Of a DNA stretch of 64,000 bases, positions 36,042 through 44,490 are shown in pieces (the stretch's first letter is position 1; each line of letters opens with the position of its first letter). Under the pieces are notes generated by a model. The model ran no database searches, was not told the DNA's origin, and saw only the letters and a list, made by a program, of their open reading frames with translations. The DNA lies in IMG/VR virus record IMGVR_UViG_3300005613_000011, positions 49,267 through 113,266 of that record; one strand, 5' to 3'. The stretch is from a virus. Both the position numbers and the translations under genes were made by a program.

Positions 36042-36578
36042 ATGATTAATTCCGACAATAAAAAAGTGACTGTTGATTTTATTTGGACTTCACCATCTTT
36101 AAAAGATGTTACGTTTCATATTAAACATCATCATACTGAGGAATATGGACCGACTATATCAATCTCTCAAGATGCTGATTCGTTTTATGCGTTTCCGGCA
36201 GGAATGTTTGCAGAGATAGTTGATTTTTTGCGTTCAGAGGGAGTTATGAAGCAGGGAGATGTTAAGGTTAAAGAAATCCCACAAGAAAAGAAGAGCAAAT
36301 TGTCTGTCCCTGTAATTGAAAATGTTTCAGGGGGGAAAGAACAGGAACCTGATATTGCACCTATTCTTGAAGTAAAAGGAGAGCCAGTAGAGACGTTTTT
36401 TGATGGTGGTTCACAAAAATCGTCACAGGAGCCACAGTATACCCCAGGATCAACTAAAGTTGATAAACTGGCGTCAGATACGGATGCTGAAGACATGGCT
36501 TTAGAGCGGCAAACCGCTGCTAGTAAAGCTAAAAAGACACCTGGTTTTAAACTCTCTCATAAGTCTAAAGAAGAATAG
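36042..36578 (+). CDS. Protein of unknown function (178 aa)
   Basis: ATG 36042 with AAGGAAA upstream. The first about 70 residues form a compact mixed domain (KVTVDFIWTSPSLKDVTF, FYAFPAGMFAEIVDFLRSEG). The remainder is low-complexity, rich in Lys, Glu, Ser and Pro, likely disordered, ending FKLSHKSKEE. No family is recognised. The domain-plus-disordered-tail architecture is common in phage scaffold or SSB-partner proteins, but nothing specific is seen. It lies directly after the repeat copy at 35972. Confidence 0.65.
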   Translation: MINSDNKKVTVDFIWTSPSLKDVTFHIKHHHTEEYGPTISISQDADSFYAFPAGMFAEIVDFLRSEGVMKQGDVKVKEIPQEKKSKLSVPVIENVSGGKEQEPDIAPILEVKGEPVETFFDGGSQKSSQEPQYTPGSTKVDKLASDTDAEDMALERQTAASKAKKTPGFKLSHKSKEE

Positions 36579-36581
36579 TAG

Positions 36582-36797
36582 ATGGAATATAAATGTGAAA
36601 CTATTTCGTTGCAGAAAATGTTGATAGGACCGAAGGGATCTCTTGAACCTCTTTGTAATATTTGTAAAGCAAAAGATTGTACAAACCCTGTCCAGTGGCA
36701 GAATATCAGTATAATGGGGGTAAAAAAGAAGTTTAAAATACTTACAGTAGGTGATTACTACTATGCCGTAATAAAGTGCGAAGGATTCCTGCCATGA
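36582..36797 (+). CDS. Small cysteine-containing protein (71 aa)
   Basis: Starts four bases after the previous stop. It has CNICKAKDC near the middle plus two other Cys, so a small metal site is possible. The C-terminal half is beta-like (FKILTVGDYYYAVIKCEGF). No family. Its TGA overlaps the next ATG, so it is likely co-translated with the metallopeptidase-like gene. Confidence 0.6.
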   Translation: MEYKCETISLQKMLIGPKGSLEPLCNICKAKDCTNPVQWQNISIMGVKKKFKILTVGDYYYAVIKCEGFLP

Positions 36798-37606
36798 GAA
36801 AATTTTCTATAAAAGATTGGCTCAGTTACAAAAAGGCTAGAGACGTTGCTTATAAAGCACAATACAATCTTTCTATGGACAGGATGAAGAAAGTTAAATC
36901 CAGTTTTTCCACCAAGATTATAAAATATAAAGATTGTAAAAAGGCTTATGATTATGTTGATAAACTTTTCCCGAAAGCAGAAGTAAAAAAGGTCACAATA
37001 TATCGTGTTTCTCAAAGTTGCCTTAACAGAATCGGCCTCAAAGGTGTCGGAGGTTGTTATGATCGAATATCTCAGATCGTAGTTGTTGCCGAAGACATGG
37101 ATTTTTCTCACAGCAAAAAGAAGGACTCTACCTGGTCAACTATTGTAGCCAAAGCGGAAACTGACGAAGTTGTTGTACACGAGCTTCTCCATTATGTATC
37201 AATGCATAATAAAGGTCGTGTAACAAGCATGCACATGGAAGAAGAATTTGCCTATGGAAACTCTCTTGCATATTTGAAAGCGAATGGTCGTGATGATGAC
37301 GATATTATCAATAATAATTTTCTTCCATACTTTATGACTGCTGTTGATAGTAGAAAGATAGCTAGAAAAGTACTTGCTAAAAATGGATACGATATTTCAG
37401 AAGTAGCAACTAAGACTGAGAGCGAAAGAAAAAAGATCTTCAAGAAAGTTGACAAGGAACTTTTTGGAGAGACAAAGAAACAAGCGATAGTCAGAGCAAA
37501 AGAATTAATGCGCATATATTCGGGAAATTATATTGATGCCGAAGATGCTGTCGTCGATAATAGTAATGATAATGAATTTAGCATGATTGATTTTGGAGAA
37601 TTTTAA
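36794..37606 (+). CDS. HExxH zinc-metallopeptidase-like protein
   Basis: ATG 36794 is chosen because it overlaps the previous stop (ATGA); a GTG 18 bases earlier is in frame. 270 residues. The basic N-terminus (YKKARDVAYKAQYNLSMDRM) precedes a domain with the zincin motif VVHELLHYVSMHNKGRVTS (HELLH, about residues 122-126), followed by MEEEFAYGNSLAYL, where a Glu could be the third ligand. The C-terminal part is Lys/Arg-rich and helical. It may be a virion-maturation, anti-host or processing peptidase. The surroundings (replication genes) do not decide. The identity of the zinc ligands is inferred from the motif only. Confidence 0.65.
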   Translation: MRKFSIKDWLSYKKARDVAYKAQYNLSMDRMKKVKSSFSTKIIKYKDCKKAYDYVDKLFPKAEVKKVTIYRVSQSCLNRIGLKGVGGCYDRISQIVVVAEDMDFSHSKKKDSTWSTIVAKAETDEVVVHELLHYVSMHNKGRVTSMHMEEEFAYGNSLAYLKANGRDDDDIINNNFLPYFMTAVDSRKIARKVLAKNGYDISEVATKTESERKKIFKKVDKELFGETKKQAIVRAKELMRIYSGNYIDAEDAVVDNSNDNEFSMIDFGEF

Positions 37607-37643
37607 CATACCAATCTATTGCAATTAAATAGGAAACGAGAAA

Positions 37644-37838
37644 ATGGCGAATGAAGTTCAGTGTGATAAGTGTATAAATATTATAACAAAAGAGTTTTCC
37701 GGCTCTATTGCTGACAGAGTAGGCCGGTTGGTGTCAGAAATTATGAAAGAAGACATGATTGGTTGTAAAATTAACGATAAAATTAAGAGTTACTTAGATG
37801 CGAAGCGTCTTTGTCCTCTTAAGAAAGAAGTCGATTAG
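37644..37838 (+). CDS. Small cysteine-containing protein (64 aa)
   Basis: ATG 37644 is preceded by AATAGGAAACGAGAAA. Contains CDKCINIITKEF near the N-terminus and single Cys at two later places (IGCKIND, RLCPLKKE), so it could bind metal. No family is recognised. Its last 20 bases overlap, on the opposite strand, the end of the homing endonuclease gene, suggesting that the endonuclease arrived just downstream of it. Confidence 0.55.
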   Translation: MANEVQCDKCINIITKEFSGSIADRVGRLVSEIMKEDMIGCKINDKIKSYLDAKRLCPLKKEVD

Positions 37839-38640
37839 GTTTTTTCTTTTTTACTGGATAAGCAGAGCGATATTTTTTCCAGACATTGTATTTTCTGTTC
37901 AGGTAAATTGATGCATCCGAATAAAGCCATTGAAGAATCTGTTCGCATTGTTTTGAACCACCGATTTCTAGAATGTATGCCTTGCCAGTTCTTTGATATT
38001 TTTTAGATTTATAATTAAATATGGTTATGAAAAAGGATTGTAAACTATCAAGAAAATTCTTAGTTCCTATGGTGAAGATTCTCATTTGTGGTGTGTTTTG
38101 GTTTTTTCTACAAATATTTATACACCCATCGCCATCAAAATATCCTCGTATAAAATGATTCAACAGAAAATTTGGAATGTTTGGAAATTTTAATTTTAAA
38201 CTTTTTCTTGGTATGCATCCGTGTTTAATAAGATCATTACATAGTATGTTAGAATAATGTCTACTTTCAATAATTTCTCTACCGTCTTTTAGTTTGTATT
38301 TTCTAGCTTTGATTTTTGAGTCAAGAAAGGTATGAAATTTTTTAAAATGTATTTCATCTTTTCCTGCTAATTTAAGGTGAAACCACTTTGTGTTTCCTTT
38401 AACGTTTATATATCCATCTGCCATTAAAAACCCAAGCCAATATGAGGTTTGTTCATTTTTAATGGTTTTGAAAGCGTGTTCGTTAAACCTTACATTCTTT
38501 TTGGTTAAATTGTGTTTTTTTAAATGGTAATAAAAACCGTTTCTTGATAAACCAACTAATTTGGCTATTTCTGGTACAGGTTTGTTAAAATTGTTATCAA
38601 GGAGTTTTAGTAATTCAGATTTTGTAAATTTATGTTTCAT
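37819..38640 (-). CDS. LAGLIDADG homing endonuclease (free-standing)
   Basis: 273 residues on the minus strand, against the general direction. An N-terminal helix-turn-helix (IAKLVGLSRNGFYYHLKKH, about 25-43) is followed by two LAGLIDADG motifs, SYWLGFLMADGYINV (about 66-80) and FIRGYFDGDGCINI (about 163-176), the usual monomeric layout. It should cut a specific DNA site and copy itself. It is not inside an intein or a recognisable intron, so it is free-standing. It overlaps the 3' end of the small gene at 37644 and leaves a 104-base gap before the next plus-strand gene. Confidence 0.85.
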   Translation of the reverse strand: MKHKFTKSELLKLLDNNFNKPVPEIAKLVGLSRNGFYYHLKKHNLTKKNVRFNEHAFKTIKNEQTSYWLGFLMADGYINVKGNTKWFHLKLAGKDEIHFKKFHTFLDSKIKARKYKLKDGREIIESRHYSNILCNDLIKHGCIPRKSLKLKFPNIPNFLLNHFIRGYFDGDGCINICRKNQNTPQMRIFTIGTKNFLDSLQSFFITIFNYKSKKYQRTGKAYILEIGGSKQCEQILQWLYSDASIYLNRKYNVWKKYRSAYPVKKKKPNRLLS

Positions 38641-38744
38641 ACTTGTGTATTACTTATAAGGCATAAATATCCTTTAAATAATTTGATAATTTTTTATATT
38701 ATTTGCCGATAATTAATTGAAATAATTTAGAATTTATAGGAGTA

Positions 38745-39020
38745 TTGGGCATCCCCTTATACGAGTATTTCCATCCCGAGACAGGCGAAATATTTGAAGT
38801 GTTACGTCCGATAAAGGACAGAAAGAAAAAACACGAAGCTCCAGACGGGGTTATGTGCGATCCAGTAGAAGTTCCTGGCAGCATGGGATATTGCGGAGCA
38901 TCCGAGAACAGTAGAGAAGGGTTTCAGATGGACCCAGAACTGTATAAGAAGCGAAACCCTAAATTTGTGCGTTATAGGGATGGTCATCGGGAAAGATACG
39001 ACCCGACTAAACATTATTGA
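38745..39020 (+). CDS. FmdB-like small protein with altered zinc ribbon
   Basis: 91 residues from TTG 38745, preceded closely by AGGAG (spacing is short, so the exact start is uncertain). The beginning IPLYEYFHPETGEIFEVLRP resembles FmdB/zinc-ribbon regulatory proteins (PxYEYxCxxCGxxFE), but the first Cys pair is replaced by His-Pro-Glu-Thr. Later residues MCDPVEVPGSMGYC supply two Cys. A phage-type derivative of this family is likely. The role is unknown. It precedes the DNA polymerase operon. Confidence 0.55.
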   Translation: MGIPLYEYFHPETGEIFEVLRPIKDRKKKHEAPDGVMCDPVEVPGSMGYCGASENSREGFQMDPELYKKRNPKFVRYRDGHRERYDPTKHY

Positions 39021-39376
39021 TGAGATTCAAGAAAGTCCAAATTATTCATAGCGTTGTTGCAGATGAAGAAATTAACGATCTTCGAATCGCAAGAACTTTG
39101 TTTGAAAACCTGGCTGAAGCTAGCATGGACGTGTCTATAAAGCACATGTTGCCTGAAATCGGTAGTTATACTTTATGGAAGAAAGCTAGAATAAATTCCG
39201 TCGAAGGAGACAAGGTTAATGTCACGGTTTTCTTCACAGGCGGATCTGCGAAAAATCAATTAGAAATAAAAAATATAATTTTTGTTGGAGTCGTGACTGA
39301 CAGATCTAATATAATGTTCCATAAGGAAGAAATAACAAGATATGATTTTTTAGATTTAAGTAGTAATGACGAATAA
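39020..39376 (+). CDS. Protein of unknown function (118 aa)
   Basis: ATG 39020 overlaps the previous TGA (TGATG). Mixed alpha/beta composition with a beta-rich C-terminal half (KVNVTVFFTGGSAKNQLEIK, IIFVGVVTD). No family was recognised. It overlaps the start of the DNA polymerase gene by 11 bases, so it is co-translated with it and may act in replication. Confidence 0.65.
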   Translation: MRFKKVQIIHSVVADEEINDLRIARTLFENLAEASMDVSIKHMLPEIGSYTLWKKARINSVEGDKVNVTVFFTGGSAKNQLEIKNIIFVGVVTDRSNIMFHKEEITRYDFLDLSSNDE

Positions 39377-42362
39377 AATAAGCAATAAAAACTTTGTTCA
39401 CACGCATGTTCACAGCTCTTATAGTCTCTTTGATGGGCTTGCAAGTGTAGAAGGTCTCGTTACGAGAGCAAGAACTCTTGGGTTTCCTGCACTTGCTTTA
39501 ACAGATCATGGTAACATGGGCGGTGCTATCAAGATGTTTAAGCATTGTCTAGCCACTAAGGACAAAAACGGGGTTGATATCGAAACCGATCCTATCAAGC
39601 CAATAATAGGCATAGAACTTTATATGTCTAAAAATAGGTTTAGTAAAGACAAAGAAAATCAACCAGAAGGGCAAAAAGGCAACTATCATATAGTTCTTTT
39701 AGCAAAGAATTGGGAGGGATACCAGAATTTATGTTTTCTTTCCAACGCTGCTTACACAGAAGGATTTTATTTTAATCCAAGAGTTGATTTTGATTTATTG
39801 TCAAAACATTCTGATGGAGTTGTTTGTTCTAGTGCATGTTTAAAGAGTCTTATTAACAGAAATCTATTATATGATAGATATGACGAAGCTAAGAAGGCAG
39901 CATCTATTTTTAAAGATATATATGGTGAAAATTTCTTTCTTGAAGTAATGTATAACGGTATTCCTGCTCAAATGAGGGTAATATCTGATATTTTCAAGCT
40001 AGGTGCAGATCTAAAAATATCTACAATAGCCACAAACGATTGCCACTATATCGACAAGGCGCAAGCAGAGTCACAAGAAGTTCTTACATGTATGTCAACA
40101 AGAACATGCTTATCTAATCCTAAAAGGATGCATCAGCCATATCCAGAGTTTTATTTAAAGACTGCTGATGAGATGTATAAGATATTTAAAGATAAGCCAA
40201 GGTGCTTGACAAATACGGTTTCAATTGCCGAAATGATCGATTCTGATGATATAGAGAAAAATTTGTTTGTAAAGAGGATGAGGTTGCCTGAGTTTGAAGT
40301 TCCTGAAGAGTTTTCGAGTCCGTTTGAGTATCTCAAAAGTTTGGCCTGGAAGGGAATGAAAGATTTGGGTTGGGATAAGAGGGAAAAACATGTAGAGGCT
40401 CTTGAGAAAGAATTAGCAGATATTCAGGTTGCTAAAGAAAATAACAATTATGACTTCGCAACTTATTTTTTGATAGTTTGGGATATTGTAAACTATGCAA
40501 GGGGAAAAGGTATTTTCACAGCTCCTGGGAGAGGTTCGGCTTATGCATCTGTTTTACTTAGATGTTTAAAAGTTTGTTATGGAAGAGACCCTATTGAAAG
40601 TGGATTACTTTGGGAAAGATTCTTGGCGTTTAAAAAATCAGAAGAAACTGGCAAGAGAGTTTTTGCTAGACCTGGTTTCCCCGATATCGATACAGATTTT
40701 GATTTTTTTAGAAGAAGCGAAGTTTACGATTATATTATAGATAAATATGGGAGGGGAAATGTAGCGAACATAGGGACATATATTGGTCTTAAGATCAGGA
40801 TGGCTCTGACAAGAATAATAAAGGCTCTTGATATCGCCGGGTCTTGGCATAAAGGCAAACAAGAATATATCAGCGACAATAATGCCAAGGTGGAAGAGAT
40901 ACTTGGTCAGCTTCCAAAACCTACCGGTGCATTTATGAGAGCCAGAGACGATCAAGGGAATGAACATTTCATAAAAACAATTGATGAGGCTTGTAAGTAT
41001 TGTCCTGATTTCAAGTATTACATGGACAAATATCCTGCGATAGTAAAACACTGTAAAAATATACAGGGGCTATTAAGCTCATTTAGTTGTCATCCTGCTG
41101 GTATTATCATATCTGATATACCTATGTCTAGTGTAGCTCCGGTTCGCAGGTCAAAACAAGGACAGTTCGCTACTCAATACGACATGGAAGATCTTGAATC
41201 TATTGGGTTGGTTAAGATAGACATTTTAGCAACAGCAATACTTACTGTTATTGATCGTACAGTCAAAATGATTAAAGATAATTATGGTATTAATATAGAT
41301 GTTGAGAATATGACGTATGAAGATGAAAAAACATTTGCTTTGTATCGTAGCGGGCGATTAAAAGGCGTTTTCCAGTGCGAGAATAGGGGTATGCAACAGG
41401 TTATGAGGGATATTGGAGTTAGTTCTTTTAATGATATAGTTGTTGCTATTGCCCTGTATCGCCCAGGCCCGATGGCTAATATCCCGGAATATTGTGACAG
41501 AAAAAAAGGTTTGAATACTGTTTCTTATTTTCATAAGTCAATTGAGCCATTTGTAAAAGACCATTTAGAGGAAACGTATGCCGTAGCAGTATTCCAAGAA
41601 CAAATTATGCAAATATGCAACTCTTTAGGTGGACTATCTGTTACTGATGGTTATATTCTGATAAAAGGTATAGGTAAAAAAAAGAAATATCTTATTAACA
41701 AATATAGAAAGCAATTTATCGATGGAGCTGTTAATAATGGTGTTCCTAAAGATATAATAGAACAATATTGGGACAAGTTTATAATCCCGTTTTCTTCTTA
41801 TGGATTCAATAAAGCTCACGCGGAAGCATATGGTGTAATTTCGTGGTATAGCGCATATCTTAAGGCAAATTATACTCCTGAGTTCATGGTTTGCTCATTA
41901 AATGTAGTAAATGAGGATAAAAAGCACGATAAAATTATAGAATTAGAAAGAGACCTAAAGCATTTTGATATTGAACTTGCTGATAAAGACTTAAATACGT
42001 GTGGTGTTGATTATAAAATTCTCAGAAAACAAGATAAAGAATCAGGGATAAATAAGACGCTGATTTCACCTAGTGTTATGGTTAAAGGGGTTGGATATAA
42101 TACGGCAAAAAATATTGCTGATAATAAACCTTATAATTCATTAAAGGATTTTGTCGCAAAAACCGATTCTAAACTAGTAACCAAAGATACTGTTGCTTCA
42201 TTAATAGATGCTGGTTTCTTTCATAAGATGACTAAGGATTATTATAAGAAGAACAAGAAGAGGCTTTCCAAGGGTAAGATATTAAATCAATTCTCTACTA
42301 TTCGTAAAGACTTGAGAAAGGCCGCTAGTAAAGGTGTAGAATCTGTGGATTTATTTGGATAG
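39366..42362 (+). CDS. dnaE: DNA polymerase III alpha subunit (C-family)
   Basis: 998 residues, somewhat shorter than bacterial DnaE (about 1160). N-terminal PHP domain: HTHVHSSYSLFDGLAS (about 12-27) and ALTDHGNMGG. Palm: APGRGSAYASVLL (about 385), PDIDTDFDF (the catalytic pair, about 437-445) and VKIDILAT (third Asp, about 618). Further landmarks: LYRPGPMANIPEYCDRK (about 697) and FNKAHAEAYGVISW (about 815). The missing length is at the C-terminus (OB and tau-binding region), and the chain ends ESVDLFG, which resembles a sliding-clamp motif. It is the main replicative polymerase of the phage. Presence of a 3'-5' proofreading domain is not seen; the PHP domain may serve. Confidence 0.9.
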   Translation: MTNKISNKNFVHTHVHSSYSLFDGLASVEGLVTRARTLGFPALALTDHGNMGGAIKMFKHCLATKDKNGVDIETDPIKPIIGIELYMSKNRFSKDKENQPEGQKGNYHIVLLAKNWEGYQNLCFLSNAAYTEGFYFNPRVDFDLLSKHSDGVVCSSACLKSLINRNLLYDRYDEAKKAASIFKDIYGENFFLEVMYNGIPAQMRVISDIFKLGADLKISTIATNDCHYIDKAQAESQEVLTCMSTRTCLSNPKRMHQPYPEFYLKTADEMYKIFKDKPRCLTNTVSIAEMIDSDDIEKNLFVKRMRLPEFEVPEEFSSPFEYLKSLAWKGMKDLGWDKREKHVEALEKELADIQVAKENNNYDFATYFLIVWDIVNYARGKGIFTAPGRGSAYASVLLRCLKVCYGRDPIESGLLWERFLAFKKSEETGKRVFARPGFPDIDTDFDFFRRSEVYDYIIDKYGRGNVANIGTYIGLKIRMALTRIIKALDIAGSWHKGKQEYISDNNAKVEEILGQLPKPTGAFMRARDDQGNEHFIKTIDEACKYCPDFKYYMDKYPAIVKHCKNIQGLLSSFSCHPAGIIISDIPMSSVAPVRRSKQGQFATQYDMEDLESIGLVKIDILATAILTVIDRTVKMIKDNYGINIDVENMTYEDEKTFALYRSGRLKGVFQCENRGMQQVMRDIGVSSFNDIVVAIALYRPGPMANIPEYCDRKKGLNTVSYFHKSIEPFVKDHLEETYAVAVFQEQIMQICNSLGGLSVTDGYILIKGIGKKKKYLINKYRKQFIDGAVNNGVPKDIIEQYWDKFIIPFSSYGFNKAHAEAYGVISWYSAYLKANYTPEFMVCSLNVVNEDKKHDKIIELERDLKHFDIELADKDLNTCGVDYKILRKQDKESGINKTLISPSVMVKGVGYNTAKNIADNKPYNSLKDFVAKTDSKLVTKDTVASLIDAGFFHKMTKDYYKKNKKRLSKGKILNQFSTIRKDLRKAASKGVESVDLFG

Positions 42363-42372
42363 GAGAAAAACA

Positions 42373-42681
42373 ATGAGCGAAGAAAAAGAAAAGAGAAAAT
42401 CTAAAATTTCGAAATCGGTAAGACGAATTTACAACGTTGCACAATATGAAAGTCTTGAACTTGTTATTAACTATGAAGAAGAGATAGACTGGGACACAAT
42501 TAAGGAGCGGCAACAGAAATCCAAGAATATAACTTCTCTTCTTCTGGATGATTTTAAGAATACCAGAAAAGAAGTTTTTGAGGAATTGAACGAGTCTGAA
42601 AAGAAAGCGTATTTTAAAAATGCTCTTAAGTCAATGAAGGCTACAGAGGACGAATTAGAAAATTTTGATACTATTGAATAA
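42373..42681 (+). CDS. Small charged protein of unknown function (102 aa)
   Basis: ATG 42373 is chosen because GGAG lies eight bases before it; an upstream TTG would overlap the polymerase gene. The product is a charged, helical protein (VRRIYNVAQYESLELVINYE, DWDTIKERQQKSKNITSLL) with acidic C-terminus. No family. It sits between DNA polymerase and an acidic/helical gene, so a replication accessory role is possible. Confidence 0.65.
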   Translation: MSEEKEKRKSKISKSVRRIYNVAQYESLELVINYEEEIDWDTIKERQQKSKNITSLLLDDFKNTRKEVFEELNESEKKAYFKNALKSMKATEDELENFDTIE

Positions 42682-42693
42682 AGGTGATATCAA

Positions 42694-43695
42694 ATGGCGG
42701 AAGTAACTGAAAAAGATTTAGAAGATGTTTTCGGAATCCCTTCAGACCCTGTGAAGAAAGATTCAGATGAAAATAGTACTAGTTTCGAAGAAGGTGTCGA
42801 AGAAATAAATGACACTTTGAAAGATATGGATGAAATAGTTCCTGTTTCAAAAAAGGAACCAGAGATAGTAGAAGAGAAAGATGAGCCTAAAAAAGACGAA
42901 TCCAAAGAATCTACTATAGATTTTGAAAAAGAAACAAAGCAAGTTCAAAAAGAAGCAGAAAGTATGAATGCCCCTGAGAAGAACGATCCCGTTCCAATCG
43001 AAGACAATGTTGATTCTGGTGATTTGCCAAGTGGAGAGATATCATGGCTTACGGTTCCACCTAACGCTAGATTTAACAATTTTTATAAGCAAAAGGTATC
43101 TATCATAAAGGAAATTTTGAAAGACAAACAAATACCTTTTGAGAAATACGAGAACGAACTCAGGAATAGTTATTGTGGTGTAAGATCATCTATATATGAT
43201 TTGCCTCAGCTATATAATAATATGAGTGAAGTTCACAAGATAAGGGATCGTGTATGTCAAATACGAACTGAAATCAATTCTCAGTATTTTAAATTTGAAA
43301 GAATTACTGAACTTTTAAGAGGACTTTTAGCCAGAACTTTATATGAAAGAGGGAAGCAGGAAGGTGTTCAATTTGAACATATGAGAGATGTGGAACTTTA
43401 TTTGGAGAGCCTAAGGTCTCTCTATAAAATTGCCGATATTATACATAAGAACTTGGATGCTGCTTCGGAGTTGTTATCTAGGCAAGTTACTATAGCAACA
43501 ACTGCGAGACCTCCAAATAGAAATATTGAAACTTCTCCGTCTCATCCCAATGAGACCTATATACATAAAGAAGTCCCTGAAGAACTAACGGGTTATGACA
43601 CTTTACCAGTTGGCAGTGGATCTACCGAAAAGAGTAATGTCAAACGGAAACCTGTTCAGGGAGTAAAATCTACAACATGGGATGAGGTGGCGTAA
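42694..43695 (+). CDS. Acidic, helical protein of unknown function (333 aa)
   Basis: ATG 42694 after AAAGGTGATATCAA. The first about 120 residues are strongly acidic and low-complexity (Glu, Asp, Lys; EEKDEPKKDESKESTIDFEK), probably disordered. The middle (about 130-265) is helical with coiled-coil-like heptads (EILKDKQIPFEKYENELRNS, ELLRGLLARTLYERGKQEG). The C-terminus is polar. No enzyme motif. Between polymerase and SSB, it may be a scaffold or recombination mediator, but sequence alone does not show it. Confidence 0.65.
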   Translation: MAEVTEKDLEDVFGIPSDPVKKDSDENSTSFEEGVEEINDTLKDMDEIVPVSKKEPEIVEEKDEPKKDESKESTIDFEKETKQVQKEAESMNAPEKNDPVPIEDNVDSGDLPSGEISWLTVPPNARFNNFYKQKVSIIKEILKDKQIPFEKYENELRNSYCGVRSSIYDLPQLYNNMSEVHKIRDRVCQIRTEINSQYFKFERITELLRGLLARTLYERGKQEGVQFEHMRDVELYLESLRSLYKIADIIHKNLDAASELLSRQVTIATTARPPNRNIETSPSHPNETYIHKEVPEELTGYDTLPVGSGSTEKSNVKRKPVQGVKSTTWDEVA

Positions 43696-43724
43696 TAGGT
43701 CTCTATAGTAAGAGGTATAGTAGT

Positions 43725-44411
43725 ATGAGTACAGTTATTGATTGGGATCAAGTCGGTGAAACAAGTGGTTCAGGCAAGTCTAGAACAGGAGTTAATTTCC
43801 TGCAATTGAGACCAGGAACCTATGAAGTTAGGTTGCTTGGTACGCCTGTTGCCATGAACAAGTTCATGATTCAAGGCAAGGATGATCGTTGGAGAAGCGC
43901 GGTTGTCGAAGATCCAAAAGATAATCCTGTAACCAAGAATCATGGAGTAAATCCTTCCGAACGTTATGCCATTAATTGTTTGGACAGGTCTGATGGAAGC
44001 TTGAAAATTCTTGAAGGTGGAGTCAAGGTTTTTGGTGAGTTTAAGAAGTACTTTAAACACACTGGTAAGAATCCCGGTGCTTCTGATGACGGAGCAGATT
44101 TCAAGATTGTTGTCACTGGATCTGGTAGGTCAAAACAGCTCAAGACAAGTTTCGAGAAGAATACTCCTCTGACGAAAGAAGAGACCGCCTATATCAAGAA
44201 GACCTGTGGTGGTCTTTACGATTTGAAGGAAATTTTCAAGGTAACACCCAATGATCATCTTGAGGCTAGGTTGTTTCCTGATGAACACCAGCCTTCTGGT
44301 TCTCCAGAGCAAAAAAGCGCAGCGGACGATGTTGGTGTAAGTGCTGAAGAAGTTCCATCAGGTAATATTTCTCCTGATACAGAAGAAGTGGAAGATGCGT
44401 TACCCTTCTAA
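43725..44411 (+). CDS. Single-stranded DNA-binding protein-like
   Basis: 228 residues. A beta-rich body begins GVNFLQLRPGTYEVRLLG, resembling the OB-type core of phage SSB/gp32 proteins (PGxYxVRL), with Cys and Lys/Arg surfaces (HGVNPSERYAINCLDRSDG). The C-terminus is acidic and ends EVEDALPF, the same pattern as the DDIPF tail of bacterial SSB that recruits partner proteins. Location between polymerase and RecA supports this. Zinc ligands of T4 gp32 type are not seen. Family assignment is by these features, not by a clear domain match. Confidence 0.7.
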   Translation: MSTVIDWDQVGETSGSGKSRTGVNFLQLRPGTYEVRLLGTPVAMNKFMIQGKDDRWRSAVVEDPKDNPVTKNHGVNPSERYAINCLDRSDGSLKILEGGVKVFGEFKKYFKHTGKNPGASDDGADFKIVVTGSGRSKQLKTSFEKNTPLTKEETAYIKKTCGGLYDLKEIFKVTPNDHLEARLFPDEHQPSGSPEQKSAADDVGVSAEEVPSGNISPDTEEVEDALPF

Positions 44412-44423
44412 ATAGGATTGAGT

Positions 44424-44464
44424 CAATTAGCGAGGAGGGAGATATTCTCCCTCCTCGCTAATTG
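44424..44464 (+). terminator. Long perfect hairpin between SSB-like and recA genes
   Basis: CAATTAGCGAGGAGGGAGA at 44424-44442 is the exact reverse complement of 44446-44464, a 19-bp stem with TAT as loop, much richer in G/C than the region. No T-run follows, so it is either a terminator of another kind, an RNase III-type processing site, or an mRNA-stabilising end for the abundant SSB message. The gap between the genes is 79 bases. Confidence 0.6.
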
Positions 44465-44490
44465 CGAATGTGTGCCTGGAGAAATAGAAA

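Noticed and set aside
38641-38744. A promoter in the gap between the homing endonuclease and FmdB-like genes
   Set aside because: AT-rich sequence offers many weak boxes (TTGATA, GATAAT) but no convincing spacing, so no promoter is called.
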